A stretch of 64,000 bases of DNA from assembly GCF_031456295.1 (NCBI RefSeq), contig NZ_JAVDUJ010000001.1, positions 682,001 to 746,000 on the forward strand, read 5' to 3'. The DNA comes from Arcanobacterium_A hippocoleae. GTDB taxonomy: Bacteria; Actinomycetota; Actinomycetes; Actinomycetales; Actinomycetaceae. The translations under genes were made by a program, and so were the position numbers. Shown piece after piece: positions 27,640-37,152 of the stretch (positions are counted from its first letter, which is position 1; each line of letters starts with the position of its first letter). The notes below the pieces were generated by a model. The model was not told the origin of the DNA and ran no database searches. It was given only the letters and a program-made list of their open reading frames with translations.

Positions 27640-28722
27640 TTATGCATCCGCAAGTTGTAAATCAGGCTTATAATAACGCCCGCGCCGAGAAAGTAACGAA
27701 ACTACTTCCCCAGCATCAGTAAATGCTGCCACAACCTTCGGAACTTCCTGCGTGACCGCGTATGATTCCAGTTTCGGATCCAGCAGACCGTCACCCAACT
27801 CTGACGGCAACACACTTCGACGATAAGGAATAAACTGCCCACTACCTAAAAGCCGCGCTTCCTCTGCCGTAACACTGATCCTTGGAAAAAGCATCCGGCA
27901 ACAATCTGCCAAAGAAATCATTGGCAAAACTTTTCTGGCAGCAACCATATCTCCACATTGCGCCACGCTCTTAGCTGCATCCACACTCCACGAGCGGACT
28001 TTGATCCGCCGTAACATGCGCAGATGCGCACCTACTTGCAAAGCTGCTCCAAGATCTCTTGCCAGGGATCGAATATAGGTACCAGCAGAGCAACTCACTT
28101 CCACATCAAAAACAACTACCGGAAACTCAAATAATTCCGTATTGACCTTTGGCTCACTTAAGCGCACAAAGCGTGAAATTCGCACCTTCCGCGCCGCCAA
28201 CTCCACATGAATACCAGCGCGCGCCAGCTCATGAGCACGCTTTCCATTTACCTTCAAAGCAGAAAAACTTGCTGGCACCTGCATGATCTCACCCGTCAAC
28301 GCAGCAATTTCACGATCAATCACCGCCGCACTCAAAGTTGAAAGATTGCTGCGCGCGGCTGCATCAGGCATAATGATCTCGCCATCTGCGTCTTCAGTAT
28401 TTGTATTTGCTCCCAAACAGATCGTGGCACGATAAGTTTTTTCACATCCGCTCAGATATGTGAGCAGTTTAGTGGCACGACCAATTCCGATCGTGAGCAA
28501 CCCGGTGGCCATGGGATCAAGAGTTCCTCCATGCCCCACTTTTCGTGTGCCCGCAAGCCGACGCATTGCACCAACAACATCATGAGAAGTCACACCCTGA
28601 TCTTTGTCGATCAAGATCAGCCCTGACGGCGCAGCCTTTTCAGCACGCGGCAAATCTCCCCACGGCATGATTCGCCGTTGATATTCCTGCCCCGGAGAAC
28701 GCTTCACTCTTGCGCTGCCCAT
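27640..28722 (-). CDS. truB: tRNA pseudouridine-55 synthase
   Basis: Isomerises U55 in the T-loop of tRNA. 360 residues from the ATG at 28722. Motif GLILIDKDQGVTSHDVV opens the domain, the catalytic Asp lies in GHGGTLDPMATGLL, and KTYRATICLG and SCSAGTYIRSLARDLG are typical; a C-terminal PUA-like domain follows. The ATG overlaps rbfA by 19 nt; a GTG at 28707 overlapping the rbfA stop (GTGA) is an equally likely start. Last gene of the rimP-nusA-infB-rbfA-truB run. ribF, which commonly follows truB, is absent. Confidence 0.95.
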   Translation of the reverse strand: MGSARVKRSPGQEYQRRIMPWGDLPRAEKAAPSGLILIDKDQGVTSHDVVGAMRRLAGTRKVGHGGTLDPMATGLLTIGIGRATKLLTYLSGCEKTYRATICLGANTNTEDADGEIIMPDAAARSNLSTLSAAVIDREIAALTGEIMQVPASFSALKVNGKRAHELARAGIHVELAARKVRISRFVRLSEPKVNTELFEFPVVVFDVEVSCSAGTYIRSLARDLGAALQVGAHLRMLRRIKVRSWSVDAAKSVAQCGDMVAARKVLPMISLADCCRMLFPRISVTAEEARLLGSGQFIPYRRSVLPSELGDGLLDPKLESYAVTQEVPKVVAAFTDAGEVVSLLSRRGRYYKPDLQLADA

Positions 28723-29183
28723 TGGGAAACCGCTTCTGCATCAGCTGCAGCATCGGCAAGCTCAGCTGGATGCTTCACTTTATACGGATCAGCAGCACCA
28801 GCATACTGCGCATTTTGCGCCAGTTTACGCACCTGCTCATCCTTGAAGCGGGCAGCTACAAGCGCATCCTCAATCGAAGCCGCAGCCTCAGGCAGTGCGT
28901 CAGGCACAAATTCCAGGCTTGGCGTCAGCCGTAATCCAAGCGCATTGCCAACGGCAGAACGAAGCATCCCTTTTGCTGATTCAAGCGCACGCCCAGATTG
29001 TTTTAACTGCTCAGCTGAACCATAAACCGTGTAGAAGATCGTAGCGTGCTGCAAATCGCCCGTCACCCGCACATCGGTGATCGTGACCATTCCGAGCCGC
29101 GGATCTTTCAGCTTCCCGTCCACCATCCGCGCAATAACTTGCTTGATTTGATCTGCCACGCGGGCAGCCCGGGGATTTACCAT
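28704..29183 (-). CDS. rbfA: Ribosome-binding factor A
   Basis: Assists late maturation of the 30S subunit, acting on the 5' end of 16S rRNA. 159 residues with the KH-like core (RVADQIKQVIARMV, DPRLGMVTITDVRVTGDLQHATIFY). The ATG at 29183 is chosen because GGAAAGGAAGAG lies just upstream and the family begins with this segment (MVNPRAARVADQI). A C-terminal Ala-rich tail of about 40 residues is typical of actinobacterial members. Overlaps truB. Confidence 0.95.
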   Translation of the reverse strand: MVNPRAARVADQIKQVIARMVDGKLKDPRLGMVTITDVRVTGDLQHATIFYTVYGSAEQLKQSGRALESAKGMLRSAVGNALGLRLTPSLEFVPDALPEAAASIEDALVAARFKDEQVRKLAQNAQYAGAADPYKVKHPAELADAAADAEAVSQWAAQE

Positions 29184-29243
29184 TTCTCTTCCTTTCCCAC
29201 GTTCGCAGAATTTGCGATCCAAAATCCGGTTTCGCAAATACTC

Positions 29244-29277
29244 ATGCCGGGGTGGGCGTTTCCACCAACCCCGGCAT
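29244..29277 (-). terminator. Intercistronic hairpin between infB and rbfA
   Basis: ATGCCGGGGT (29244-29253) pairs with ACCCCGGCAT (29268-29277), loop 14 nt with a possible inner GGTGG/CCACC pairing. It lies 20 nt after the infB stop. No U run follows on the minus strand, so it may only lower or protect downstream mRNA. Confidence 0.5.
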
Positions 29278-29296
29278 AATATCTTATTTTTTGAGA

Positions 29297-32182
29297 TCAA
29301 CTACGCGGTTTTTCACGCATTTCCCAAGTCTCGATGATATCGCCCTCACGGATATCCTTATATCCCAAAGTGATACCGCATTCGTAGCCTTCACGAATTT
29401 CAGTTACATCGTCTTTTTCATGCCGCAATGATGCGATCTCAAGATCCGTAGCAACCACGGCACCGTCACGCACCAATCGTGCTTTCGTACCACGCTTGAT
29501 TGTGCCCGAACGGACGATCGAACCAGCGATATTACCGAACTTGCCAGACTTAAAGACCTGCCGAATCTCGGCACTGCCCAAAGCCACTTCTTCATAAATC
29601 GGCTTGAGCTTACCCTTCAGCGCATCTTCGACATCGTTAATCGCATCGTAGATCACCGAGTAGAACTTCATCTCGACGCCTTCACGATCAGCCAGATCTG
29701 CCACCCGCTCGGCTGGACGCACATTGTAACCAATGATCACAGCACTATCGACGGTCGCCAAATCCACATCAGACTGGGTGATTGCACCAACGCCACGGTG
29801 GATCACATTCAGCTGAACTTCGTCGCCACCAACTTCAATTTCAAGCAGCGAGGATTCAAGTGCTTCAACCGAACCAGAGGAATCACCCTTGATGATGAGG
29901 TTCAGATTCTCGATCTTGCCCTCTTCAATCGCAGCATTAAGATCTTCAAGCGAAATCCGCTTCCGGCGCTTCGCCAATGTGGCAGCGCGTTTGGCTGTTT
30001 CACGACGCTCAGCGATCTGCCGTGCGGTACGATCATCGTCAGCAACGATCAACTGATCGCCTGCACCAGGCACAGAAGTCAAACCAAGCACTTGCACTGG
30101 GCGGGAAGGCTCAGCTTCGGTAACCCGATTTCCATGCTCATCAACCATCGCACGGACACGCCCATAGGCGGTACCAACCACAATTGAATCACCGATTCGC
30201 AGCGTGCCATCTTGGATCAATGCCGTGATCACCGAACCGCGACCCTGATCGAGCTTCGCTTCGATTGCAACACCACGAGCAGCTTTATCCGGATTCGCCT
30301 TCGGCTCCACCAAAATATCTGAAGTAGTGACGATCTGCTCAAGCAATTCACCGATATTCAAACGCTGCTTTGCAGAAATATCAACGAATGGGACATCGCC
30401 GCCATATTCTTCTGCTACAAGACCGTATTCAGTGAGTTGTGCACGTACCTTTTGCGGATTTGCACCGTCAACATCGATCTTATTTACTGCCACCACGATC
30501 GGCACTTCTGCAGCTTTCACGTGATTGATTGCTTCCACAGTTTGCGGCATCACACCGTCATTTGCGGCAACCACAAGGATCGCTACATCGGTCACATCTG
30601 CACCGCGGGCACGCATTTGGGTGAAGGCTTCGTGCCCTGGAGTATCGATAAACGTGATCTTCCGTTCATCGGCTTCGATCTGCACTTTCGTCTGGTATGC
30701 ACCAATATTCTGGGTGATTCCACCAGCTTCGCCTTCAACTACGTCAGCGTTACGGATTGCGTCAAGCAGTTTCGTCTTTCCATGATCGACGTGACCCATC
30801 ACGGTCACTACCGGCGGACGCACTACAAGATTTTGCTCATCCTCAGCTTCCCGCTCTGCATCCAGATCAATATCGAAAGCTTCGAGGATTTCGCGGTCTT
30901 CATCCTCGGCACTCATGATTTTAATGTCATAGCCAAGCTCTGCGCCGAGTAACTGGAATGTATCTTCATCCAAGGATTGATTTGCCGTCGCCATTTCTCC
31001 CATGCGGAATAATACCGTCACCAGAGCTGCTGCATCAGCATTGATTTTCTCTGCAAAATCAGCAAGCGAAGCACCCTGCCGAACACGCACAATCGTCGAC
31101 CCATCACCGCGCGGCACTTGCACGCCAGCGAGCATTGGGGAAAGCTGCTCTTCGACTTCCTGATGCCGATTCCGCAGATTACGCTTCTTTCCGCCACTCC
31201 GACGACCGAATGCGCCTGCCGTTGAACCGCCGCGAGCCTTTCCGCCCGAGCGGGTGAATCCACCACGGAATCCTTGCCCGCCAGTATTATTACCGCCGCC
31301 AGCAAAGCCACGAGCTCCGCCGTTATGCCCGCCGCGATTACCACGATTTCCACCGCGATTATCTACTGGCATTTGCGCCTGCTCGGGCATCATCGACGGA
31401 TTTGGACGCGGCGCATTTCCGCGACTACGATTCTCTGGCCGCGGACCACGGTTTTCATTTGCCTGACCCCCACGACGCTTTCCGCCCGGAGCGCCTTCGC
31501 CTTTCTTCATCCCTTGTTGCGTAGCAAATGGGGAATTTCCTGGGCGCGGGCCGCGTCCGCCTGGTTTCCCCATTCCTTGCCGTGATGCGAAAGGAGAATT
31601 TCCTGGACGTGGAGCTCCTGGCTTGCGCCCCATCGGACGCGGCGGAGCTGCTTCCCGAGCTGCTTCAGCACTCCGATGCGCTTCACCTGGAGTGATTGCA
31701 GGCTTCTTTACACCGCCACCTGGCTTTGGCGCCTTTGGCGCTGCCGTGGCAGCTGCAGGAGCAGCCGCATTTTCAACAGCACCAGGATTCGGCACGTTGT
31801 TTGCTGCAGGTTTCGCAGCTGGTTTTGGAGCTGCTGGTTTCTTTGCACCTGGCTTCGGAGCTGGACTCATCTGGGATGGTTTCACAACTGGCTTTTGCGC
31901 AGCAGGCTTGGCAGCCGCTGCTTCAGATACAGCTTTTTGCGGTGTTGCTTTACGTTCGACGGCTGGTGCAGTCGTTCCTTTCGCCCCGCTTTTCGCCGCA
32001 GTATTCTGCGGAAGTAATTCTGGATGTTTCTCGTAATATTCACGAGCACGGCGAACCACTGGGGCTTCAATACTCGAAGATGCCGATTTTACAAATTCGC
32101 CGTTTTCTTTCAAGGTTGCAAGCAAATCTTTACTTGCAATCCCGAGCTCTTTTGCGAGCTCATGGACGCGGACCTTTGCCAC
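29297..32182 (-). CDS. infB: Translation initiation factor IF-2
   Basis: GTPase that brings initiator tRNA to the 30S subunit. 961 residues. IF2 N-terminal module (VRVHELAKELGIASKDLLA), then a long Pro/Ala/Lys-rich stretch and a Gly/Arg-rich stretch (about 60-350), a second IF2_N module, and the G domain with GHVDHGKTKLLD (about 460-471), DTPGHEAF and NKID, followed by beta-barrel and C1/C2 domains. Start GTG with AAGGAG upstream. The glycine/arginine-rich linker is typical of actinobacterial IF-2. Confidence 0.98.
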   Translation of the reverse strand: MAKVRVHELAKELGIASKDLLATLKENGEFVKSASSSIEAPVVRRAREYYEKHPELLPQNTAAKSGAKGTTAPAVERKATPQKAVSEAAAAKPAAQKPVVKPSQMSPAPKPGAKKPAAPKPAAKPAANNVPNPGAVENAAAPAAATAAPKAPKPGGGVKKPAITPGEAHRSAEAAREAAPPRPMGRKPGAPRPGNSPFASRQGMGKPGGRGPRPGNSPFATQQGMKKGEGAPGGKRRGGQANENRGPRPENRSRGNAPRPNPSMMPEQAQMPVDNRGGNRGNRGGHNGGARGFAGGGNNTGGQGFRGGFTRSGGKARGGSTAGAFGRRSGGKKRNLRNRHQEVEEQLSPMLAGVQVPRGDGSTIVRVRQGASLADFAEKINADAAALVTVLFRMGEMATANQSLDEDTFQLLGAELGYDIKIMSAEDEDREILEAFDIDLDAEREAEDEQNLVVRPPVVTVMGHVDHGKTKLLDAIRNADVVEGEAGGITQNIGAYQTKVQIEADERKITFIDTPGHEAFTQMRARGADVTDVAILVVAANDGVMPQTVEAINHVKAAEVPIVVAVNKIDVDGANPQKVRAQLTEYGLVAEEYGGDVPFVDISAKQRLNIGELLEQIVTTSDILVEPKANPDKAARGVAIEAKLDQGRGSVITALIQDGTLRIGDSIVVGTAYGRVRAMVDEHGNRVTEAEPSRPVQVLGLTSVPGAGDQLIVADDDRTARQIAERRETAKRAATLAKRRKRISLEDLNAAIEEGKIENLNLIIKGDSSGSVEALESSLLEIEVGGDEVQLNVIHRGVGAITQSDVDLATVDSAVIIGYNVRPAERVADLADREGVEMKFYSVIYDAINDVEDALKGKLKPIYEEVALGSAEIRQVFKSGKFGNIAGSIVRSGTIKRGTKARLVRDGAVVATDLEIASLRHEKDDVTEIREGYECGITLGYKDIREGDIIETWEMREKPRS

Positions 32183-32518
32183 AGTTCTCCTTCTTTAGCG
32201 GTCCGCGCAATGTGCGCAAGACCTTTTCTATTGGCAGCTCATCGCTGGGTACTCATCGGGTGCCCATCGCTTTCTACCCGCTTTCTGAATTGGTTTACAC
32301 TGATTTTTTTTCGCACTAACAAGGGAATTATCACAACCAGTTACTACGAATCTCGGCGGCTCATACAAAGATGGCAGCCAAACCCGCAACCAGTCTACCT
32401 GATTGACTTAGTTCAAGCCATTAACAGGCGCCTAAACGACGGTGAAAGCGCTCACGGCTGCGCACCAAATCGGGCCCGCGCTGTGTTTTACGCAATGCCG
32501 GCTTAAATCGATCCTGAT
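32183..32518 (-). other. 336-bp nusA-infB spacer; ylxR missing, possible remnant
   Basis: Most bacteria carry ylxR (a small RNA-binding protein) between nusA and infB. No open frame of that size exists here. On the minus strand just after nusA, one frame reads RHCV and another frame reads RKTQRGPDLVR over the same stretch (about 32470-32500), faintly recalling the family opening RTCVGCRK. This could be a decayed ylxR or chance. Three copies of a CGATGRGY-like unit lie at 32236-32270. No promoter or terminator is convincing. Confidence 0.35.
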
Positions 32519-33517
32519 TTATTCGCCTTCGCTCAGCTGATCTTCTGACTGCTTGCGAATATCTATCGACCATCCCGTCAGTTTCGCTGCCAAACGCACA
32601 TTTTGCGCTTCCTTACCGATTGCCAGCGAAGCTTGATCATCGGGTACAACCGCGAGTGCCTGCCGCAGATCTTTATTTAGAATATCTACACGCAATACGC
32701 GCGCTGGTGAAAGTGCAGCAGCAATAAATTTTGCCGGATCGTCATCGTATTCGACCACATCAATCTTTTCGCCGTTTAACTCTTGGGTGACGGCGCGCAC
32801 GCGTTGTGCATTATGCCCAATGGCAGCGCCTTTTGCTGCCACATTTTCATCTGATGACCACACTGCAACCTTCGAGCGATGCCCTGCCTCACGTGCAAGT
32901 GCGACGATTTCAACGATTCCGTCCGCAATTTCAGGAACTTCCGTTTGAAACAACTGCCGCACAAAATCTGGGTGCGAACGCGAGAGCCGAATCGAAGCTC
33001 CACGCGGTCCAACAGAAATGTCAAGGATCAGTGCACGAATCATATCTCCATGCCGATAATGCTCTGTTGGTACTTGTTCTTCGGAACGCAAAATCCCGCG
33101 ATTTTCGCCTAATTCAACAAATAGATCACGAGACTCTGCACTACTACCAGCATTTCCTTCAACAGTACCTGTCACGATTTGACCTTGTTTACCCTGGAAA
33201 GATCCAAGTACTCGCGCGCTTTCCGCATCACGCAAGCGCTGCGCAATAATTGACCGGGCAGTTGCGGTAGCGATTCGCCCAAAATCATTTGGGGTATCGT
33301 CAAACTCGCCGATCACATTATTTTCTTCATCATATTCTGGTGCGATCACCGAGACTTTACCCGTTGTGCGATTCAAATCTACACGTGCCCCTTTGATTGC
33401 ACCCGGTACACGATTGTAAGCATGAAGCAAAGCATCTTCGATCGTCTCAATGAGCACAGTGAGGTTAATGCCTAACTCGGATTCCACCACCCGCAGCTCG
33501 TTCATTGAAATATCCAC
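32519..33517 (-). CDS. nusA: Transcription termination/antitermination factor NusA
   Basis: Binds RNA polymerase and controls pausing, termination and antitermination. 332 residues, the short actinobacterial form. N-terminal polymerase-binding domain (1-120), S1 domain (about 125-200), and two KH domains (about 205-320, including VGPRGASIRLSRSHPDFVRQLF and GHNAQRVRAVTQEL); an acidic tail ends the protein. The start is GTG at 33517, with GAAGGAG inside the end of rimP, 2 nt beyond the rimP stop. Confidence 0.97.
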   Translation of the reverse strand: MDISMNELRVVESELGINLTVLIETIEDALLHAYNRVPGAIKGARVDLNRTTGKVSVIAPEYDEENNVIGEFDDTPNDFGRIATATARSIIAQRLRDAESARVLGSFQGKQGQIVTGTVEGNAGSSAESRDLFVELGENRGILRSEEQVPTEHYRHGDMIRALILDISVGPRGASIRLSRSHPDFVRQLFQTEVPEIADGIVEIVALAREAGHRSKVAVWSSDENVAAKGAAIGHNAQRVRAVTQELNGEKIDVVEYDDDPAKFIAAALSPARVLRVDILNKDLRQALAVVPDDQASLAIGKEAQNVRLAAKLTGWSIDIRKQSEDQLSEGE

Positions 33518-33519
33518 GA

Positions 33520-34047
33520 TTACTCTCCTTCGTCGCTATCATTGGCAGACTTTTTCAGCTCCACCATTACACGTGCAGTTTTCACTTGTTCAAATTCTAG
33601 CTCACGTGCCGGCTCATAAATAACTTTGTCGCTTTTTGGTACTTTTTTCTCAGGTATGACGGTAGCTGAGTGCGAGGTCGTTGCCGAGATTCGCGCCTGG
33701 AACTTCGTACCGTCAATCAGCTTAAATTCCGCAAGACGCCCGATCGCACGTGAATAATGGCGTGGCGTAGAAAGTTTTCGATCAGTGCCGGGCGTAGAAA
33801 TTTCAAGATTATATTCGCCCGCGATCGGATCTGAAATATCGAGCAGATCGGAGATAACTCGCGTGATTTCATCGAGCTGCGCCGCACTCACTCCCCCTTG
33901 CCCGGCTGGTAAATCAACCGTGATCCGCACGGTTGTAAATTTTCCGGCACGCACGATGCGCACTTCTTCGAGATATAGCTCCCGGATGGCAATTTCCGCG
34001 GCAACTATCTCCCGTATTTTATCCTCTAAAGCGATATTTTGTACCAT
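33520..34047 (-). CDS. rimP: Ribosome maturation factor RimP
   Basis: Needed for 30S subunit assembly. 175 residues with the RimP N-terminal domain (LEEVRIVRAGKFTTVRITVDLP) and the signature YNLEISTPGTDRKLSTPRHYSRAIGR, followed by the SH3-like C-terminal domain. An acidic tail (DSDEGE) extends the end. First gene of the nusA operon; its ATG at 34047 has AAGGTAGG upstream, and a divergent gene lies 166 bp away. Confidence 0.95.
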   Translation of the reverse strand: MVQNIALEDKIREIVAAEIAIRELYLEEVRIVRAGKFTTVRITVDLPAGQGGVSAAQLDEITRVISDLLDISDPIAGEYNLEISTPGTDRKLSTPRHYSRAIGRLAEFKLIDGTKFQARISATTSHSATVIPEKKVPKSDKVIYEPARELEFEQVKTARVMVELKKSANDSDEGE

Positions 34048-34213
34048 AGGCTTAGCCTACCTTTTCGATGTTGATTCTTTCATCTTTGGCATTATCGAAT
34101 GTGAATTATCGTGCAGAAATTTGCGATTGTGAATTTTAGGTAGGCGAAGTTCAGATCTTTCGCTTCTGCGATATTTACAATTACAGAAGCAGCAAAATGA
34201 AAAAGGGCGGCCG

Positions 34214-35122
34214 ATGGCACTGAGCAAAAATTTGCGGAGAAAATGGATTTCCCACGTAAAATTCACTTTCTACCTCTTACTTGGCATCGGACTTTTTAGT
34301 ACTTTCATGTATTTCATTGGCACTAATTGGGAAAAGCCAAATCTGAATCCGGCCAAGCCAGCTGCAAGTGAGAGTGCACGCCAGGAGTTGGCGATCGATA
34401 GTGCCCGGATTGCTGCTGGAGCCAAAAAACTTGGACTTACCGAGTTAAGCACCCTTGCCGATACCTGGACAAATGATTTAGGTGGTGTTTGGGCGCCCTG
34501 GCCTGAAGGCGCTCCCGCGGGGTATAAAAATCCCGGTCTGGATTTATCAGCGAAAAGTGCTACCGTCCCAGAGCTTGTTGCAGAATTGACGTTATTTGCA
34601 CGAACCTTAGCAGATAAAGGCACCGCCTTCGCTCCCCCACCTGCAATGATTGATTTTGCGAGTAAAGTTTTTATTCAGGCAGATCAGTTGGCACGCATGC
34701 ATTCGCTTCCGCAGGCATTGCCAGAAGTAGCTCTTCCGCAAGTAGCGAGTCTGATCAATGATGCACAAACAGTGGTGGAATTAGAGAGCACAAAACAAAT
34801 ACTTGAAGCTCATACCGCTTTACTCCCCTCCGGACAGGAAGCAAAGCGAAAGGAAAATCGGAAGCATATTGCACTGCTTGGCACCTGCATCAATCTCGCG
34901 CTTAGCGCGGGTGTTGATGACGAACGCAGCACTTTTACTCCTCCAAATACTGATCTTTCGCAAGCCAAACAATTGCTTTTCCATTCATTATCCACACTCG
35001 CGCAGAAAAATGACACTGTGCCAGAAGCAAAATCAAATCCAAAAAATGCTGGGCAACTCTCTCCGAATGCAATGTTAGCTGTGATAATTGCGCGCTTCGC
35101 GCCGGTTTTTGACGCGAATTAA
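34214..35122 (+). CDS. Membrane-anchored extracytoplasmic protein, possibly DUF4439-like
   Basis: 302 residues. A basic N-terminus and one membrane segment (about 16-37) precede a mostly helical Ala/Leu-rich outer domain. Its place, divergent from rimP and near proS, is where actinobacteria usually carry a DUF4439 ferritin-like protein; I see no clear ferritin metal residues, so the family is suggested by context only. AAAGGGCGG precedes the ATG at 34214. Function unknown. Confidence 0.7.
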   Translation: MALSKNLRRKWISHVKFTFYLLLGIGLFSTFMYFIGTNWEKPNLNPAKPAASESARQELAIDSARIAAGAKKLGLTELSTLADTWTNDLGGVWAPWPEGAPAGYKNPGLDLSAKSATVPELVAELTLFARTLADKGTAFAPPPAMIDFASKVFIQADQLARMHSLPQALPEVALPQVASLINDAQTVVELESTKQILEAHTALLPSGQEAKRKENRKHIALLGTCINLALSAGVDDERSTFTPPNTDLSQAKQLLFHSLSTLAQKNDTVPEAKSNPKNAGQLSPNAMLAVIIARFAPVFDAN

Positions 35123-35207
35123 TTAGCCTTTCTCGCTGCTTTCTCGCTGCCGTTATTTCTACATGCCCCTTCTACAGTGTTGCAAGGATGCTCATGCCTG
35201 AAATTAA

Positions 35208-35249
35208 TAGTGTGGGCAGAAAGCTATTTTGTACTTTCTGCCCACACTA
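35208..35249. terminator. Bidirectional terminator between the membrane-anchored protein and the lipoprotein gene
   Basis: A perfect 16-bp stem (35208-35223 with 35234-35249), 10-nt loop, between two convergent genes. AT-rich sequence flanks both sides; no long U run. Confidence 0.8.
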
Positions 35250-35352
35250 GGGATGTGATTCAGTTATATACAGCACTCGTATCTGCCCTGCCGTCTGTAT
35301 CAACTTGCAACAGACCAGTTCAATTCGATAACAAGTACGAAAATCCGTGAAA

Positions 35353-37152
35353 CTAGATCAAATCGCTTTCTGCCCACGGCTTCGAGAGAGCACTGTGATG
35401 AGGCAATGGAGCCAACTCTGATTCAGCACCGGCGTGCATCTGCACCAGATCATTCCGCTCAGTTTGTAGGTTTTCGTCAAGCGGATGCGCCAGCTGGGCT
35501 TGCGCGGCTGCCGCCGCACGCTTGGCCTTCCACTTGCGCAGATGTTCAGCAATCAGCTCACGCTTAAGATATGCGGCGATGCCAATCGCGAGCAGCAGCA
35601 CGAGAATCACTACCAGCACCACAATACTGACGATAGACAGTTTTGTAGCTTTCCCCTGTACCGCGAAAACCTCACCAGTATTCGTCTTTGCCTTGATCGG
35701 AGATGTATTCCCATGCGTTGAATCAGCGATTGTATATCCGTCAATCGTCAATTCATGTGTGACACTTGCATCTGGCTCAGTCACAAATACTGAAGCAAAA
35801 TCGTTTTGATACTGGAAAATCACGCCATTACTAAAAAATCCGGAATTTGGATCCTGAGTGATCGTATATCCACTACCCTGCGAAACTTTCTGCAAATTAC
35901 GATTCAAAGTGTCTGCCGAGTCCCCCGAAATGGTCAAAGTGTATATTACTTGACCATCCTTTTCGGCACTCTTAAGTTCACCGGCTTGACTCGGATTTAC
36001 TAATGCTTCGATCGCTTCGCCAGCAAGCGCAACAACTTCTTGCGCAATTTTCGCGGTGACGGTAACGCTTCCGCCCGATTCACCAACTTTTGCTACTACA
36101 TCCAGTGCACTGAAACGAATCGGCATCGTCATTTTCAGCTTGCCACTGCGATTTAACGAGTCGGCACCGTCCAATTCCCAACCCTCAGCAGGAGTAAATT
36201 TGAATTCTTTCCGCGCTGCATCTGGAGAACATACAGCTGCGCAAGCAAGATTTACCTCAATCACCCGAGCAGGAGATCCAGTATCCGCATCTGTTGCACT
36301 CGCTTGTTTTACCGAAAACGAAGGATCACCAAGCAGCTTCACGAGAGTTTTCTCAGCATCTGCAATTGAATCAACCGAGTATTTCACAGACATTCCATTG
36401 TATTCACCGCTAAGTGGCACAAGTTTTGCTGCGCTCGGAGCAGCTTTCGCTAAATACGCTTTCAACTCTGCTTCTGGGTATTTCATTCCTTTGCGGTACC
36501 CCAGCTCAACTGCTACTTCGAGCTCCGATTTCCCTTCAACCAGCTCAATCAGCAACCGGCTGACACCGTTATCGTTCACATCTTCGATATTGGCTGAAAA
36601 TCCGCGAGAATCATAAGTTTTACCATTGATGGTCACTTTTGTCTCACCAGATTCGATCAAGTTCCCCTTATCGGATTCTTTTATCACGCCGTCCTCAACT
36701 AGGCCATCAACTGCCCACCGCAGTAAATCTTGCGATGTGAAATTTTCCTGTACCTGCACCCCAGTAACTAATCCTGCAGCACTAACAGAAATCAGTGATT
36801 CAACTTCACTCGCTTCTTTAGTGCGCATCAAAGAAGCAACCTTTTTCCGATAGTCATCAAGATTATCGAATTTCAAAGTAAAGGTGCCGACGGTATGCTC
36901 ACCTTCTGGTGCCAAACCGGAAAATGTCAGTTCTTTTGGTAGATGCTTCTTGAGTGATGCATCTACTGCAGCCATTCCGCCAGTAACTGCTTGTGCAGCC
37001 TGCTCGTCCAGTTTTGGAATGACGGCTTTAATGATCCGGCTGCCAGAAGTTGGCGTATCAAGCTTCAATTCGGTCTGTATTTTCGCTCCGCAAGCACTTA
37101 AAAGCAGCGCTAAAATAACTGCAACTATTGTAAAACGATGCTTCTTTACCAT
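35353..37152 (-). CDS. Large lipoprotein with C-terminal membrane segment (LppM-like region)
   Basis: 599 residues. The signal peptide ends in a lipobox LLLSACG, so Cys21 is the likely lipidated residue. The long extracytoplasmic part is rich in beta-strand-like segments and contains a Cys-x3-Cys pair (ACAAVC, about residues 308-312). A second membrane segment (about 520-543) leads to a charged cytoplasmic tail of about 55 residues. The N-terminal portion resembles the LppM/DUF3153 type in actinobacteria; this is a tentative call. The ATG overlaps the stop of the Yip1-like gene by 7 nt, so the two are coupled. Confidence 0.7.
   Translation of the reverse strand: MVKKHRFTIVAVILALLLSACGAKIQTELKLDTPTSGSRIIKAVIPKLDEQAAQAVTGGMAAVDASLKKHLPKELTFSGLAPEGEHTVGTFTLKFDNLDDYRKKVASLMRTKEASEVESLISVSAAGLVTGVQVQENFTSQDLLRWAVDGLVEDGVIKESDKGNLIESGETKVTINGKTYDSRGFSANIEDVNDNGVSRLLIELVEGKSELEVAVELGYRKGMKYPEAELKAYLAKAAPSAAKLVPLSGEYNGMSVKYSVDSIADAEKTLVKLLGDPSFSVKQASATDADTGSPARVIEVNLACAAVCSPDAARKEFKFTPAEGWELDGADSLNRSGKLKMTMPIRFSALDVVAKVGESGGSVTVTAKIAQEVVALAGEAIEALVNPSQAGELKSAEKDGQVIYTLTISGDSADTLNRNLQKVSQGSGYTITQDPNSGFFSNGVIFQYQNDFASVFVTEPDASVTHELTIDGYTIADSTHGNTSPIKAKTNTGEVFAVQGKATKLSIVSIVVLVVILVLLLAIGIAAYLKRELIAEHLRKWKAKRAAAAAQAQLAHPLDENLQTERNDLVQMHAGAESELAPLPHHSALSKPWAESDLI

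Noticed and set aside
29244..29277. Strong terminator splitting infB from rbfA
   Set aside because: No U run on the transcribed strand; rbfA and truB lack a visible promoter, so read-through is more likely.
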